64,000 nt of DNA from an uncultured Cyclobacteriaceae bacterium. GTDB taxonomy: Bacteria > Bacteroidota > Bacteroidia > Cytophagales > Cyclobacteriaceae. Position 1 is the stretch's first letter; the number at the start of each line of letters is the position of its first letter. The stretch spans positions 124,001-188,000 of the forward strand of contig CAKZRQ010000017.1 of assembly GCA_937146645.1 (NCBI GenBank), given 5' to 3'. The notes beneath the pieces were generated by a model, which saw only the letters and a program-made list of their open reading frames with translations, was not told the origin of the DNA and searched no databases. This document shows, in pieces, positions 52,877 to 61,632 of this stretch. A program made the translations under genes and the position numbers.

Positions 52877-52905
52877 TTTTCGTGCTGAAATTTTAAATGC
52901 ATTTA

Positions 52906-52938
52906 TTTGTATATGAAATAATTAAATGTGTATTTTTG
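52906..52938 (+). promoter_or_regulatory. Promoter of the TonB-C-like gene
   Basis: TTTG (52906-52909) and TATTTTTG (52931-52938, exact TAnnTTTG) are 21 bases apart. The start codon is 18 bases after the -7 box. Confidence 0.6.
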
Positions 52939-52956
52939 CTGTATATAATTACTCTT

Positions 52957-53496
52957 ATGAAAAGTACTTTTTTGATTTTCGTTTTTAGTAGTTTCGTTTA
53001 TTTGGGATTTCCTGGATCCACGGACTTAGCTTATTCCCAGTCTGGAGAGACCTTGAATTATGAGATTACCTCCTCTGAAGTTCAATTCGAGAGTTTGACT
53101 TTGAGAAAGGTGGATGTGCCTATGACCGAGAAACAAATCGCAAATTCTGAATCTATTGATTTGCAGGAACTCTCAGTAATAGAGGCGAAAATGGCAGAAG
53201 ATCTTGGATCTCATTGGGCCTGGGCGGAAAATACACTTGAAGCAATAGACAGTTACAGTCCCTTCTTATTCAGGACTAAGAAAAGTAGAGAATATAAAGA
53301 TGTGAAATTGCTTCTTCATGTAAATGAAAGAGGACGAATATCTGGATTCGACATGATAACTGAAGTGGACAAAGGTCTCGTATCAAGATTAGACCATATG
53401 ATCAGGAAATTGCCAGATTGCAAGGCTGTTCCAGGTTTCAATCAGTATTCTCCTGAATCTTTCGAATTGACCATTGCCAAGGAAGATTTGCCGTAG
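52957..53496 (+). CDS. Exported protein with TonB-C-like domain, function unknown
   Basis: 179 residues from ATG 52957; an in-frame ATG at 52897 lies upstream of the promoter boxes and is rejected. Signal peptide KSTFLIFVFSSFVYLGFPGS or similar. The C-terminal ~75 residues (KDVKLLLHVNERGRISGFDM, SRLDHMIRKLPDCKAVPGFN) have the shape of the small TonB C-terminal fold used as a protein-interaction module in Bacteroidetes. There is no N-terminal membrane anchor plus Pro-rich linker, so it is not TonB itself. Followed by a terminator. Confidence 0.6.
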   Translation: MKSTFLIFVFSSFVYLGFPGSTDLAYSQSGETLNYEITSSEVQFESLTLRKVDVPMTEKQIANSESIDLQELSVIEAKMAEDLGSHWAWAENTLEAIDSYSPFLFRTKKSREYKDVKLLLHVNERGRISGFDMITEVDKGLVSRLDHMIRKLPDCKAVPGFNQYSPESFELTIAKEDLP

Positions 53497-53522
53497 TTTT
53501 TTTTAAGCGGTCGAGCACATTG

Positions 53523-53577
53523 AAAGCGCTTCAGTAATTTTGATTTCAGATCAAATTATTGAAGCGTTTCTTTTTTG
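53523..53577 (+). terminator. Long-stem terminator after the TonB-C-like gene
   Basis: GCTTCAGTAATTTTGAT pairs with ATCAAATTATTGAAGC with one mismatch, then TTTCTTTTTT. Confidence 0.8.
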
Positions 53578-53639
53578 ACCTTTCTTTATTCCAAAGCTGA
53601 TCCTATGGGTCAGGATATATTGTACTAAATCAATTCTAT

Positions 53640-56501
53640 ATGACTACAAAAAAGGCAGTTTTTACCTTTCTATTGGTATTTATTTGTGCTTTGAGCTTTG
53701 CGCAGCAAAAGCGCTCTCTGACACATGCAGATTATGATGGATGGGAGAGTATGTCTTCCATACAAATTACCAAAGATGGTAAATGGGTTGGCTTCTCGAT
53801 TAGGCCTCAAGAAGGGGATGCCCGACTCGAGCTATTTCCCTATGCTCAACCAAATAACAGAACGATAATTGATAGGGGGTCCGGTTATAATTTCTCTCCA
53901 GCAGGAACTTTTGCCATAGGCAAAATAGTACCTGAGGCTGACACGGTTCGAATGAAAAAGCTTCAAAAGGCTAAGAAAGATGAAATGCCTAAAGACAGCG
54001 TTTTCATTTTTGATTTCAAAACAGAGAAGGTTGAGAAAATTGCTAATGTGAAGTCTTTCGCAATTCCAGAAAAGGAAGGGGATTGGTATGCGATTCTTTT
54101 TGAAAAACCAAAGAAGGAAAAAAAGAAACCTGAGAAAGAGGATGAAGAAGGTGAGGAAATGAGTGAGGAAAAATTGGAACCTGATTCCACGGAAACTAAG
54201 CCAAAGGAGTTAAAAACAGATGGAACAAAATTGTTGGTAAGGTCGCATGGATCTGGAACAGAATACTCATTTGATCGAGTAAAAAACTATGGTTTTTCAA
54301 AGGATGGGAATTATTTGCACTATGTGCTTTCTGAACAAGATACTTTGGATAATGCAGGTATTTACCTTTTGGACTTAAACAGTGGGGAATCGTTAGCTCT
54401 AAGTGAGGGTATGACGAGTTATTCCAAAATGCAGTTCTCCCCACAATCCGGTTACTTTTCCTATCTGTCCACAGACGATTCAGCTAAAGCTGAAAAGACC
54501 TATCATCAAGCCTTTATCACAGATATTGAGTCAGGAGAGACAAAAGAGTTTGCGAATAGAAATTCTGAGGGAATCTTGGAGGGTGGAAGAATTAGTCCAG
54601 ACGCGAGTTTCTCTTTTTCAGAGGATGAAAGCCGATTATTTTTTGGAGTGGCAGAGGATTACAAGGATTATCCTTATGAGGATGATACGACAATTCTCGA
54701 TGAAGAAAGACCAAGTCTGGATATTTGGGGTTGGCAGGATAGTCAGATTCAACCTATGCAGTTGAATAGGAAGTCTCAAGAGGAAAAGCGGTCCTATCTA
54801 GCAGTGTATGATATTTCATCCAAGACAATTACTCAACTAGCGGATAGAGAACTGAAGCAAGTTTCTTTGCCTTCTAAAATTAAGCATGATTTTGCCCTAG
54901 CAACTTCAAATGATGCTTACTTCAGAAATTATAGTTGGGATATTCAAATAGGTAGAGACGTATATCTGGTCGACTTCTCAACTGGGGATAAGACTCTTGT
55001 TAAAGAAAATGCTTCGGGATTCCCATCTTTATCACCGAGCGGGAAATATGTGACTTGGTACGAAAGTCGGGACAGTTCATGGGTTTCATATGATGTGGAA
55101 AGTAAAACTATGATTGAATTATCTCAGGCGATCCCGACTCCTATGTATAATGAACTTCATGATTCTCCTTCTTTGCCAGGCAGCTATGGAAGTAGTGGTT
55201 GGTTAGCTGATGATGAGGCTATCCTAATTAATGATCGCTATGACATTTGGAAAGTTGATCCAAAGGACCCATCAAATCCGGTGAATATCACAAAAGGAAT
55301 TGGCCGCCAAAGTATGCTCGAGTTCCGAAGAGTGATTTTGGATCGGGAAGAAGAAAGCATTGATCCAGAGGCTGATTTGTATTTATCTGTGTTCAATGAG
55401 GATTCAAAAGACTCAGGTTTTTTCATGGGGGATATCTCAGGTCAAAATGAGCCAGCAGAAATAATCCTGACAAGTCATGCGTACTATCCAATAGTGAAGG
55501 CGAAGGAATCAGATGAGGTATTGGTAAGAAGAAGCACTTTCCAGGATAATCCAAATTTGTATTTGACAGATTTAGAAATGGAAGACTTTGAAAAGGTTTC
55601 AGACTTGAACCCGCAACAAAAGGATATTAATTGGGGAACAGTTGAACTAGTTGACTATCTGGCTAGCGATGGGACACCTCTTAAAGCACTTCTATATAAG
55701 CCTGAGAATTTTGACCCTGATAAGAAGTATCCAATGATGGTGTATTTCTATGAAAGAAGTTCTGACGGTATCCACAGATATCGCTCACCCGCTCCAAGTG
55801 CATCCGTAATTAATATTCCATATTTCGTAAGCAATGAATATCTGGTTTTAGTGCCAGACATCAAGTATGAAATTGGCCTTCCAGGTCCTAGTGCATTTAA
55901 TTGCGTTATTCCAGCTGTTCAAAAGGTAGCAGGCATGGGGTTTGTCGATGAAGCCAATATGGCCATTCAGGGACAAAGCTGGGGAGGCTATCAAGTAGCC
56001 TATCTAATTACTCAGACAAACATGTTCAAGGCGGCTGGTGCTGGTGCGCCAGTTGTGAATATGACTTCTGCCTATGGTGGAATCCGATGGGGTACAGGAA
56101 TGAGCAGAATGTTCCAATATGAGCAGACCCAATCCAGAATAGGGGGTACACTTTGGGAAAAGCCAATTTATTACATGGAAAATTCCCCCTTGTTTTTCAT
56201 GGATAGGGTGAAGACTCCAGTTCTTATTATGCATAATGATGACGATGGGGCAGTGCCATGGTATCAGGGTATTGAAATGTTTATGGCGCTTAAGAGATTG
56301 AATCAACCAGCCTGGTTGCTCCAGTACAATGGAGAAGCCCATAACCTAAGACAAAGAAAGAATAGAAAGGATCTATCGGTTCGACTGAGTCAGTTTTTCG
56401 ATCACTATCTTAAAGGCGCCCCTGCACCACTTTGGATGACTGAGGGTCTTCCGGCGATTGAAAAAGGAAAAACTCTGAAATATGAGTTAAGCGATAATTA
56501 A
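53640..56501 (+). CDS. S9-family serine peptidase (prolyl-oligopeptidase type), exported
   Basis: 953 residues, signal peptide (TKKAVFTFLLVFICALSFAQ). The N-terminal two-thirds is a beta-propeller with WD-like repeats; it contains a Lys/Glu-rich low-complexity insertion at about 155-190 (KPKKEKKKPEKEDEEGEEMS). The C-terminal alpha/beta hydrolase has IQGQSWGGYQVAYL with the nucleophile Ser, VLIMHNDDDGAVPW with the Asp, and NGEAHNLRQ with the His, the acylaminoacyl-peptidase/DPP-like triad. It probably cleaves peptides in the periplasm. Monocistronic, terminator directly after. Confidence 0.92.
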   Translation: MTTKKAVFTFLLVFICALSFAQQKRSLTHADYDGWESMSSIQITKDGKWVGFSIRPQEGDARLELFPYAQPNNRTIIDRGSGYNFSPAGTFAIGKIVPEADTVRMKKLQKAKKDEMPKDSVFIFDFKTEKVEKIANVKSFAIPEKEGDWYAILFEKPKKEKKKPEKEDEEGEEMSEEKLEPDSTETKPKELKTDGTKLLVRSHGSGTEYSFDRVKNYGFSKDGNYLHYVLSEQDTLDNAGIYLLDLNSGESLALSEGMTSYSKMQFSPQSGYFSYLSTDDSAKAEKTYHQAFITDIESGETKEFANRNSEGILEGGRISPDASFSFSEDESRLFFGVAEDYKDYPYEDDTTILDEERPSLDIWGWQDSQIQPMQLNRKSQEEKRSYLAVYDISSKTITQLADRELKQVSLPSKIKHDFALATSNDAYFRNYSWDIQIGRDVYLVDFSTGDKTLVKENASGFPSLSPSGKYVTWYESRDSSWVSYDVESKTMIELSQAIPTPMYNELHDSPSLPGSYGSSGWLADDEAILINDRYDIWKVDPKDPSNPVNITKGIGRQSMLEFRRVILDREEESIDPEADLYLSVFNEDSKDSGFFMGDISGQNEPAEIILTSHAYYPIVKAKESDEVLVRRSTFQDNPNLYLTDLEMEDFEKVSDLNPQQKDINWGTVELVDYLASDGTPLKALLYKPENFDPDKKYPMMVYFYERSSDGIHRYRSPAPSASVINIPYFVSNEYLVLVPDIKYEIGLPGPSAFNCVIPAVQKVAGMGFVDEANMAIQGQSWGGYQVAYLITQTNMFKAAGAGAPVVNMTSAYGGIRWGTGMSRMFQYEQTQSRIGGTLWEKPIYYMENSPLFFMDRVKTPVLIMHNDDDGAVPWYQGIEMFMALKRLNQPAWLLQYNGEAHNLRQRKNRKDLSVRLSQFFDHYLKGAPAPLWMTEGLPAIEKGKTLKYELSDN

Positions 56502-56507
56502 CAAATG

Positions 56508-56540
56508 AAAAGGCCATCAATTATTGATGGCCTTTTTTTT
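56508..56540 (+). terminator. Bidirectional terminator between the S9 peptidase and thyA
   Basis: AAGGCCATCAAT-TATTGATGGCCTT with A-run before and eight T after. Serves both converging genes; its last bases touch the thyA stop codon. Confidence 0.88.
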
Positions 56541-57333
56541 AAACCGCAACTGCCGCTTTTATGTGAGGATGAGGATCATAATTCACTAATTCAAAATCCT
56601 CGAATTTAAAGTCAAAAATATCCTTTACATCGGGGTTGATTTTCATTTGTGGCAAAGACCTAATGTCTCGGCTCAGCTGAAGTTCAGCCTGCTCAATGTG
56701 ATTAGAGTACAAATGGGCATCCCCAAACGTATGAACGAAATCCCCCAACTCAAGATCACATACTTGAGCAATCATCATCGTAAACAAGGCGTAAGAAGCG
56801 ATATTAAAAGGTACTCCGAGGAAAACATCAGCACTACGCTGATAGAGCTGGCAAGATAGTCTTCCATCTGCTACGTAGAATTGAAATATGGTATGGCAGG
56901 GTGGCAAAGCCATATTATCTACGTCTGCCACATTCCATGCACTTACGATATGCCTTCTGCTATCCGGTTTGTTCTTAATGTTTTGAATCAGGTTCTTAAT
57001 CTGATCGATTTCTCCGCCCTTGCCGTCAGGCCAATGTCTCCATTGATAGCCATAAACTGGGCCAAGATCACCATTCTCATCAGCCCACTCATCCCAAATG
57101 GATACTTTATTATCCTTGAGATATCCAATATTCGAGTCCCCTTTCAGGAACCATAGCAACTCGATAATAATTGAACGAAGATGAAGTTTTTTGGTAGTCA
57201 CCAACGGAAAACCTTCAGACAAATCGAATCTCATCTGATGGCCAAAAATACTTCTGGTACCTGTTCCTGTCCTATCTCCTTTTACAATCCCTTCATCAAG
57301 GATTTTCCGCATCAGATCGTGATATTGCTGCAT
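56539..57333 (-). CDS. thyA: Thymidylate synthase
   Basis: 264 residues, exactly the common ThyA length. Converts dUMP to dTMP with methylene-tetrahydrofolate. Catalytic Cys146 in [31 protein letters not shown] near the N-terminus, [20 protein letters not shown] with the phosphate-binding Arg pair, and [15 protein letters not shown] at 200-214. No dfrA gene adjacent on the strand within the window. Confidence 0.98.
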   Translation of the reverse strand: MQQYHDLMRKILDEGIVKGDRTGTGTRSIFGHQMRFDLSEGFPLVTTKKLHLRSIIIELLWFLKGDSNIGYLKDNKVSIWDEWADENGDLGPVYGYQWRHWPDGKGGEIDQIKNLIQNIKNKPDSRRHIVSAWNVADVDNMALPPCHTIFQFYVADGRLSCQLYQRSADVFLGVPFNIASYALFTMMIAQVCDLELGDFVHTFGDAHLYSNHIEQAELQLSRDIRSLPQMKINPDVKDIFDFKFEDFELVNYDPHPHIKAAVAV

Positions 57334-57463
57334 TTAATTTAGAATGGTTTCGGTTCAACAGGCAAGATAGAAAGTCTCTCTAAGAAATGGAACCATAGGA
57401 AAACAAAGCTCCAATTTTCCTAGTATACTTGACGATTATTGTCCCTCTTCAACTTGGGGTTTA

Positions 57464-59734
57464 ATGTTTAAGAAAAAGATTTCCTACGCCTTTCTTGCTT
57501 TAGCCATTGTCATCAGTGCAGGAATTATAATAATTCGGCCAGTTCCCGAATTCAATTATGATTTCGAGCAATTTTTTCCGCAGGATGACGAAGATCTTGA
57601 TTTCTACGAGGGATTTAAGCGAGAATTTGAAAATGACAATGATTACCTGCTTTTAGCAATTGGTAATCCAGAGGGGAACTGGCTCGATTCTGCATTTTTA
57701 GAGGATGCCCTGGTTGCTCAGAACCGGATAAATGATATTCTTCTGATTGATACCGTGGTTAGTGTCCTGAATGCAAAAAGGCCCATCATAGGAGTGTTTG
57801 GAGTTACTTACAGGCCGGTTTTGAGTTGGAATTCACCAGGTGCATTATCCACTTTTTCTGAAGACTTAGATTTCTATCGTGGAGGATTGGTTTCTCAGGA
57901 TGGTGAGAGTTTTCTCATGTTGATAAAAAATGAGCAAAACATAAATAAAGAAGAAGGAGATCTGGTTTATGGCCAAATCCAAAAAATCTTAAAAGAAGAA
58001 GGGATCGAGCCCATTGCCATCGCTGGGAAAATTCAGGCCCAAGGTGATTTTATTAAGCTTATGGAATCTGAGTTTAGTCTGTTTTTAGGCATCTCATTTT
58101 CTCTCATTCTTATAGTTCTGGCTTTAATCTATAGAAGCTGGTCTGGTGTATTTATACCGATCATTGTTCTAGCTTTTGGAGTGGTTTGGGCATTTGCGAT
58201 GATCATTATAGGAGGTCGGTCTTTGGATGTGATGTCGGTAATGCAGCCCACTATTTTCTTGATTGTTGGTATGAGTGGACTTATTCATTTCTTTACACAT
58301 CTTGCTAAACAGCTACGAAAAGAGGAAAAAGATCCTTCTATCGAGAAGGTGTTTAAGGAGTTAGTCACACCGGTGGGACTGACTATTTTGACTACTGGTC
58401 TTGGTTTTATATCCCTTTATTTCACCACTATACCCGCGTTGAAGTCTTTTGGACTGAGTACCGGATTAGGGATTTTTGTGATTTTCGGGTCGATTATCCT
58501 TATTACTCCGGGACTGTTGTATCTATTCCCTGTAACCCTTGGAGTTACCAGGAGAAAGCCAAAGAATTCAATCCTAATTACTTGGTTTCAGTGGATTTTG
58601 GAAAAAAGAAGATTTGTCATCTACTCTTTCCTATCCATATCCATTCTTTTCTTTTTTCTTGGAAGTCAGGTGAAGATCAATGGTTTCCTTTTAGATAGTC
58701 TTCCTAAGGATCATCCAATTCAACTAGACATTAGCTTTTTTGATAATCAATATGGAGGGTCTAACCCACTTGAAATTCAAATAGATTGTGTGGAGGAAAA
58801 TGGAAGTTTGCTTGACTTAAATAGCTTAAAAGAAATCGACAAGATTGAAACCGAGTTAGTCAGACTCTTTGGTGATCGTAAATTGATTTCTCCGGTTTCT
58901 GCTCTCAAAGCTTTGAATCAAGCACAAAATCAGGGTAGTATAAATGCATTCAGATTTCCTTCTGAAGGACAATTCTTAAGGTTGGAAAGATATTTACCGA
59001 GGGTAGTTTCAAGAATTGGAGAGGGCTACTTATCCGAAGATCAAAAAACAGGAAGGATTTCGGGTAGGTTACCTGATCTTGGAAGTTTTGAAATGAACCG
59101 CAAACGTGATGAATTCAATCAGTTTATTAAGGAGAAGATAGATTCTAATATTATCCATGTCCGGTGGACAGGTACATCTTTCTTAATTGATAAAGGTCAT
59201 GAATCAGTCACTTGGCAAATGGTGAGGGGGCTTGGAGTAGCATTTTTGCTAGTTGGACTGATTGCCGGTGTTTTGTTTCGTTCTTGGAGAATAGCTTTCA
59301 TTCTCTTGATACCAAATTTTTTCCCCTTGATCATGATGGCTGGAATTATGTTTTTGTTTGGAATTGAGTTTAAGCTTTCTACCGCCATATTATTTTCTGT
59401 GGCCTTCGGAATTGCGGTTGATGATAGTATTCATTTCATGACAAGACTGCGATTTGAACTTAATCATGGAAGAAGTCTGCTATATGCGATAAAACGAACG
59501 TTTCTTGAGACTGGATATGCCATAGCCTTAACCACGTTGGTTTTGGTCTCAGGCTTTGGAGTTTTGGCTTTTAGTCAATTTGAAGTCACCTATTTCACAG
59601 GAGTTTTAATTTCCTTATCCTTAATTTTTGCTTTGTTGGCGGATTTGATTCTATTACCCGTTATGCTTTTGCCAATGAAAAGAGTGTGGGAAGCAAAAAC
59701 TCAATCAAGACGAAAAGAGGCAGATACAGGGTAA
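57464..59734 (+). CDS. MMPL/RND-superfamily transporter (patched-like)
   Basis: 756 residues. One helix near 7-25, then a soluble loop to about 200, five to six helices at 205-360, a second loop, a further helix and a second six-helix bundle at 590-740: the two-fold MMPL/SSD layout. FLIVGMSGLIHFFTHLAK and GIAVDDSIHFMTRLRFEL are the two equivalent Asp/His-bearing helices. Related to hydrophobe exporters and hopanoid/lipid transporters. No membrane-fusion or TolC partner lies beside it. The last 34 bases overlap the 3' end of the converging gene. Confidence 0.85.
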   Translation: MFKKKISYAFLALAIVISAGIIIIRPVPEFNYDFEQFFPQDDEDLDFYEGFKREFENDNDYLLLAIGNPEGNWLDSAFLEDALVAQNRINDILLIDTVVSVLNAKRPIIGVFGVTYRPVLSWNSPGALSTFSEDLDFYRGGLVSQDGESFLMLIKNEQNINKEEGDLVYGQIQKILKEEGIEPIAIAGKIQAQGDFIKLMESEFSLFLGISFSLILIVLALIYRSWSGVFIPIIVLAFGVVWAFAMIIIGGRSLDVMSVMQPTIFLIVGMSGLIHFFTHLAKQLRKEEKDPSIEKVFKELVTPVGLTILTTGLGFISLYFTTIPALKSFGLSTGLGIFVIFGSIILITPGLLYLFPVTLGVTRRKPKNSILITWFQWILEKRRFVIYSFLSISILFFFLGSQVKINGFLLDSLPKDHPIQLDISFFDNQYGGSNPLEIQIDCVEENGSLLDLNSLKEIDKIETELVRLFGDRKLISPVSALKALNQAQNQGSINAFRFPSEGQFLRLERYLPRVVSRIGEGYLSEDQKTGRISGRLPDLGSFEMNRKRDEFNQFIKEKIDSNIIHVRWTGTSFLIDKGHESVTWQMVRGLGVAFLLVGLIAGVLFRSWRIAFILLIPNFFPLIMMAGIMFLFGIEFKLSTAILFSVAFGIAVDDSIHFMTRLRFELNHGRSLLYAIKRTFLETGYAIALTTLVLVSGFGVLAFSQFEVTYFTGVLISLSLIFALLADLILLPVMLLPMKRVWEAKTQSRRKEADTG

Positions 59735-60738
59735 TGATCTGAGTAATCGACTTCTCGATGTGTTTTGAAATTGGTAGCCTTCAACTCAGGCGAACTGAAA
59801 ATATGATCGATTCTGAGGAAAAATAAGATTCGGTTGTAAGTAAAACCAAAGCCCCTTCCAGCCACTTCGAACGCATTAAGTAAACTTTCGGATAGCTTAA
59901 AGTAAGTGTAGGAATATGGTATTTCATTTAAATCCCCTAAAAGTATAATAGGGTGAGGACTAAATCTAATGTGCTCTACCAAAACTTTCAATTGCCTACT
60001 ACGGGTAAGGCTACCTCGATGCAGCTTTCCCAGAGTCTGCCTATAGTTATCTCTTACACCTTCTATATCTTCCAATAACTCTGATTGGATTTTCATGGAT
60101 TCAAGATGGGTATTGTATACTCTTATTGTATCCTGATTCACCAGTACATCGGCGAAAATTGCACCGTTAGATCGTTCATTATCAAAAACTTTTCCTTCGT
60201 TGATTATTGGGTATTTTGAAAATATTGCTAGTCCATAGGATCTTTTATCAGGATCACCATCGATCACGTGATAGCTCTGCTCTAATGCCATATCCTCACC
60301 TAAAATTTTCAAGGCGTTGCGACTAGAAGAGGTTTTATCATTATAGAACTCCTGGAATACCTTAATCTCGGCAGGATGGTCTTGAATCCATTTGAATACA
60401 TTCGGGTCGAATGACCCACCTGATATCCTTCTCTTGTAATCAAATAGATGAGCGTTATATGTTAAAACACGGATTGAGGTGTCTGAGTCTTCTTTTCGTG
60501 GATTCAGTTGAAAAGTGATAGCCGCGAATTTATACCCAATTATTAGGACTGCGAGTGGAATGAAAGCTGATTTTCTCCAAGATAAAATGCCTATGCATAA
60601 AAGAAGAAGGTTCAGCAACCAAACTACGGGAATAAAAAATGGGAGTAATCCTACATAAGGAAAATGCTCAGGAGAAATATAAACACTGGAAAACATCCCA
60701 AGACTAACAATACCAATAGCAATGTAGAAATACTTCAT
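59701..60738 (-). CDS. Membrane-anchored endonuclease/exonuclease/phosphatase-family protein
   Basis: 345 residues. Residues 1-80 contain three hydrophobic helices. From about 88 the EEP fold: IRVLTYNAHLFDY, EIKVFQEFYND with the metal-binding Glu, IRVYNTHLESM with His, ILLGDLNEIPYSYTYF with the Asp-x-Asn, and DYSDHYPVSASF with the final Asp-His. Members include nucleases and phosphoesterases such as sphingomyelinases; the membrane anchor favours an exported phosphodiesterase. Substrate unknown. Confidence 0.88.
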   Translation of the reverse strand: MKYFYIAIGIVSLGMFSSVYISPEHFPYVGLLPFFIPVVWLLNLLLLCIGILSWRKSAFIPLAVLIIGYKFAAITFQLNPRKEDSDTSIRVLTYNAHLFDYKRRISGGSFDPNVFKWIQDHPAEIKVFQEFYNDKTSSSRNALKILGEDMALEQSYHVIDGDPDKRSYGLAIFSKYPIINEGKVFDNERSNGAIFADVLVNQDTIRVYNTHLESMKIQSELLEDIEGVRDNYRQTLGKLHRGSLTRSRQLKVLVEHIRFSPHPIILLGDLNEIPYSYTYFKLSESLLNAFEVAGRGFGFTYNRILFFLRIDHIFSSPELKATNFKTHREVDYSDHYPVSASFRLD

Positions 60739-60948
60739 TTAAGCAGAAAACGCCGAATAAGGGTGTAAGTTGTAAAAACTAATGTTAAGGTAAATAACGA
60801 GATTTAAGATTGTTCCTGGCAACCTTCAAATTTCAGCAGCGTTTGCTTTCAAGGATTATACCAATAGCCTAATTCATAACATTTTATTCTTTTTTTGATT
60901 CAGGCAGAGATTTTGCTTGACCAATACTTTAAAAATTGACCACAAGCC

Positions 60949-61518
60949 ATGAAAAAAACTAAACTAATTTTGCCTTCCCTTGCTCTGGCTGCTAGTATTT
61001 CAAGTTGTGATCCTAAAGCTGCTGAAAATTCAGAAGCTAATTCTTCTAGTGAGGAAGTAGCGATGTCTGAAGAAGAGCAAAGGCAAAGTCCACTAAAGAA
61101 AATATCTGGTGAGATTAATGGAAAGAAAATTAATCTTCAATACGGAGCCCCCTCTGTCAAGAACAGAGAAATTTGGGGTGATCTAGTACCTTTTGATGTT
61201 GTTTGGCGTACGGGAGCTAATGAGGCTACTTTCATCGAAATCGTTGATCCGATTCAGGTGGAAGGTAAGACTTTGGAACCTGGTAAGTATTCCCTTTTCA
61301 CCATTCCCAAAGAAACCGGTCCCTGGACAGTTATTTTTAATTCTGATTGGGACTTAGAACATGGTCATTTTCAATATAATGAGAATAATGACGTTCTACG
61401 AGTTACTGCAAGTCCTTCCAAAGGAGATGATGCTCAAGAGATGCTTTCTTTCGAAATAGCTGATCCAGGAATTATTTTGAAATGGGAGAAGGTAACTCTC
61501 CCAATAAGCATTGAATAA
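60949..61518 (+). CDS. DUF2911-family lipoprotein
   Basis: 189 residues. SISSC with Cys20 is the lipobox, followed by a short acidic Ser/Glu linker to about 48. The DUF2911 domain has INLQYGAPSVKNREIWGDLV, VWRTGANEATFIE, LEPGKYSLFTIPKETGPWTV and IFNSDWDLEHGHF. Function unknown; family is widespread in Bacteroidetes. Single gene with its own terminator. Confidence 0.92.
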   Translation: MKKTKLILPSLALAASISSCDPKAAENSEANSSSEEVAMSEEEQRQSPLKKISGEINGKKINLQYGAPSVKNREIWGDLVPFDVVWRTGANEATFIEIVDPIQVEGKTLEPGKYSLFTIPKETGPWTVIFNSDWDLEHGHFQYNENNDVLRVTASPSKGDDAQEMLSFEIADPGIILKWEKVTLPISIE

Positions 61519-61523
61519 ATAAT

Positions 61524-61550
61524 GGCCTCCTGTCTGGAGGCTTATTTATT
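61524..61550 (+). terminator. Terminator after the DUF2911 gene
   Basis: GCCTCC-TGTC-GGAGGC stem followed by a T-rich tail (TTATTTATTTATT), 5 bases after the stop. Confidence 0.75.
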
Positions 61551-61632
61551 TATTGATCAAAAAACACTCATACAAGGATTAAGGAATCGATCAATTCAGT
61601 ATTTTTGTTGGATTCACTCCAACTTGAATTAG

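Larger units (their letters stand above)
52636..52956. other. AT-rich intergenic region with possible orphan RNA
   Basis: No ORF of note. Contains the minus-strand promoter for the Lrp gene (not resolved), a plus-strand TATATTTG -7-like box at 52824-52831, a plus-strand terminator at 52846-52876, and the promoter for the gene at 52957. The plus-strand terminator has no gene before it. Confidence 0.5.

Noticed and set aside
52897-52956. Upstream ATG of the TonB-C-like gene
   Set aside because: Promoter boxes lie between it and the ATG at 52957, which starts a proper signal peptide.
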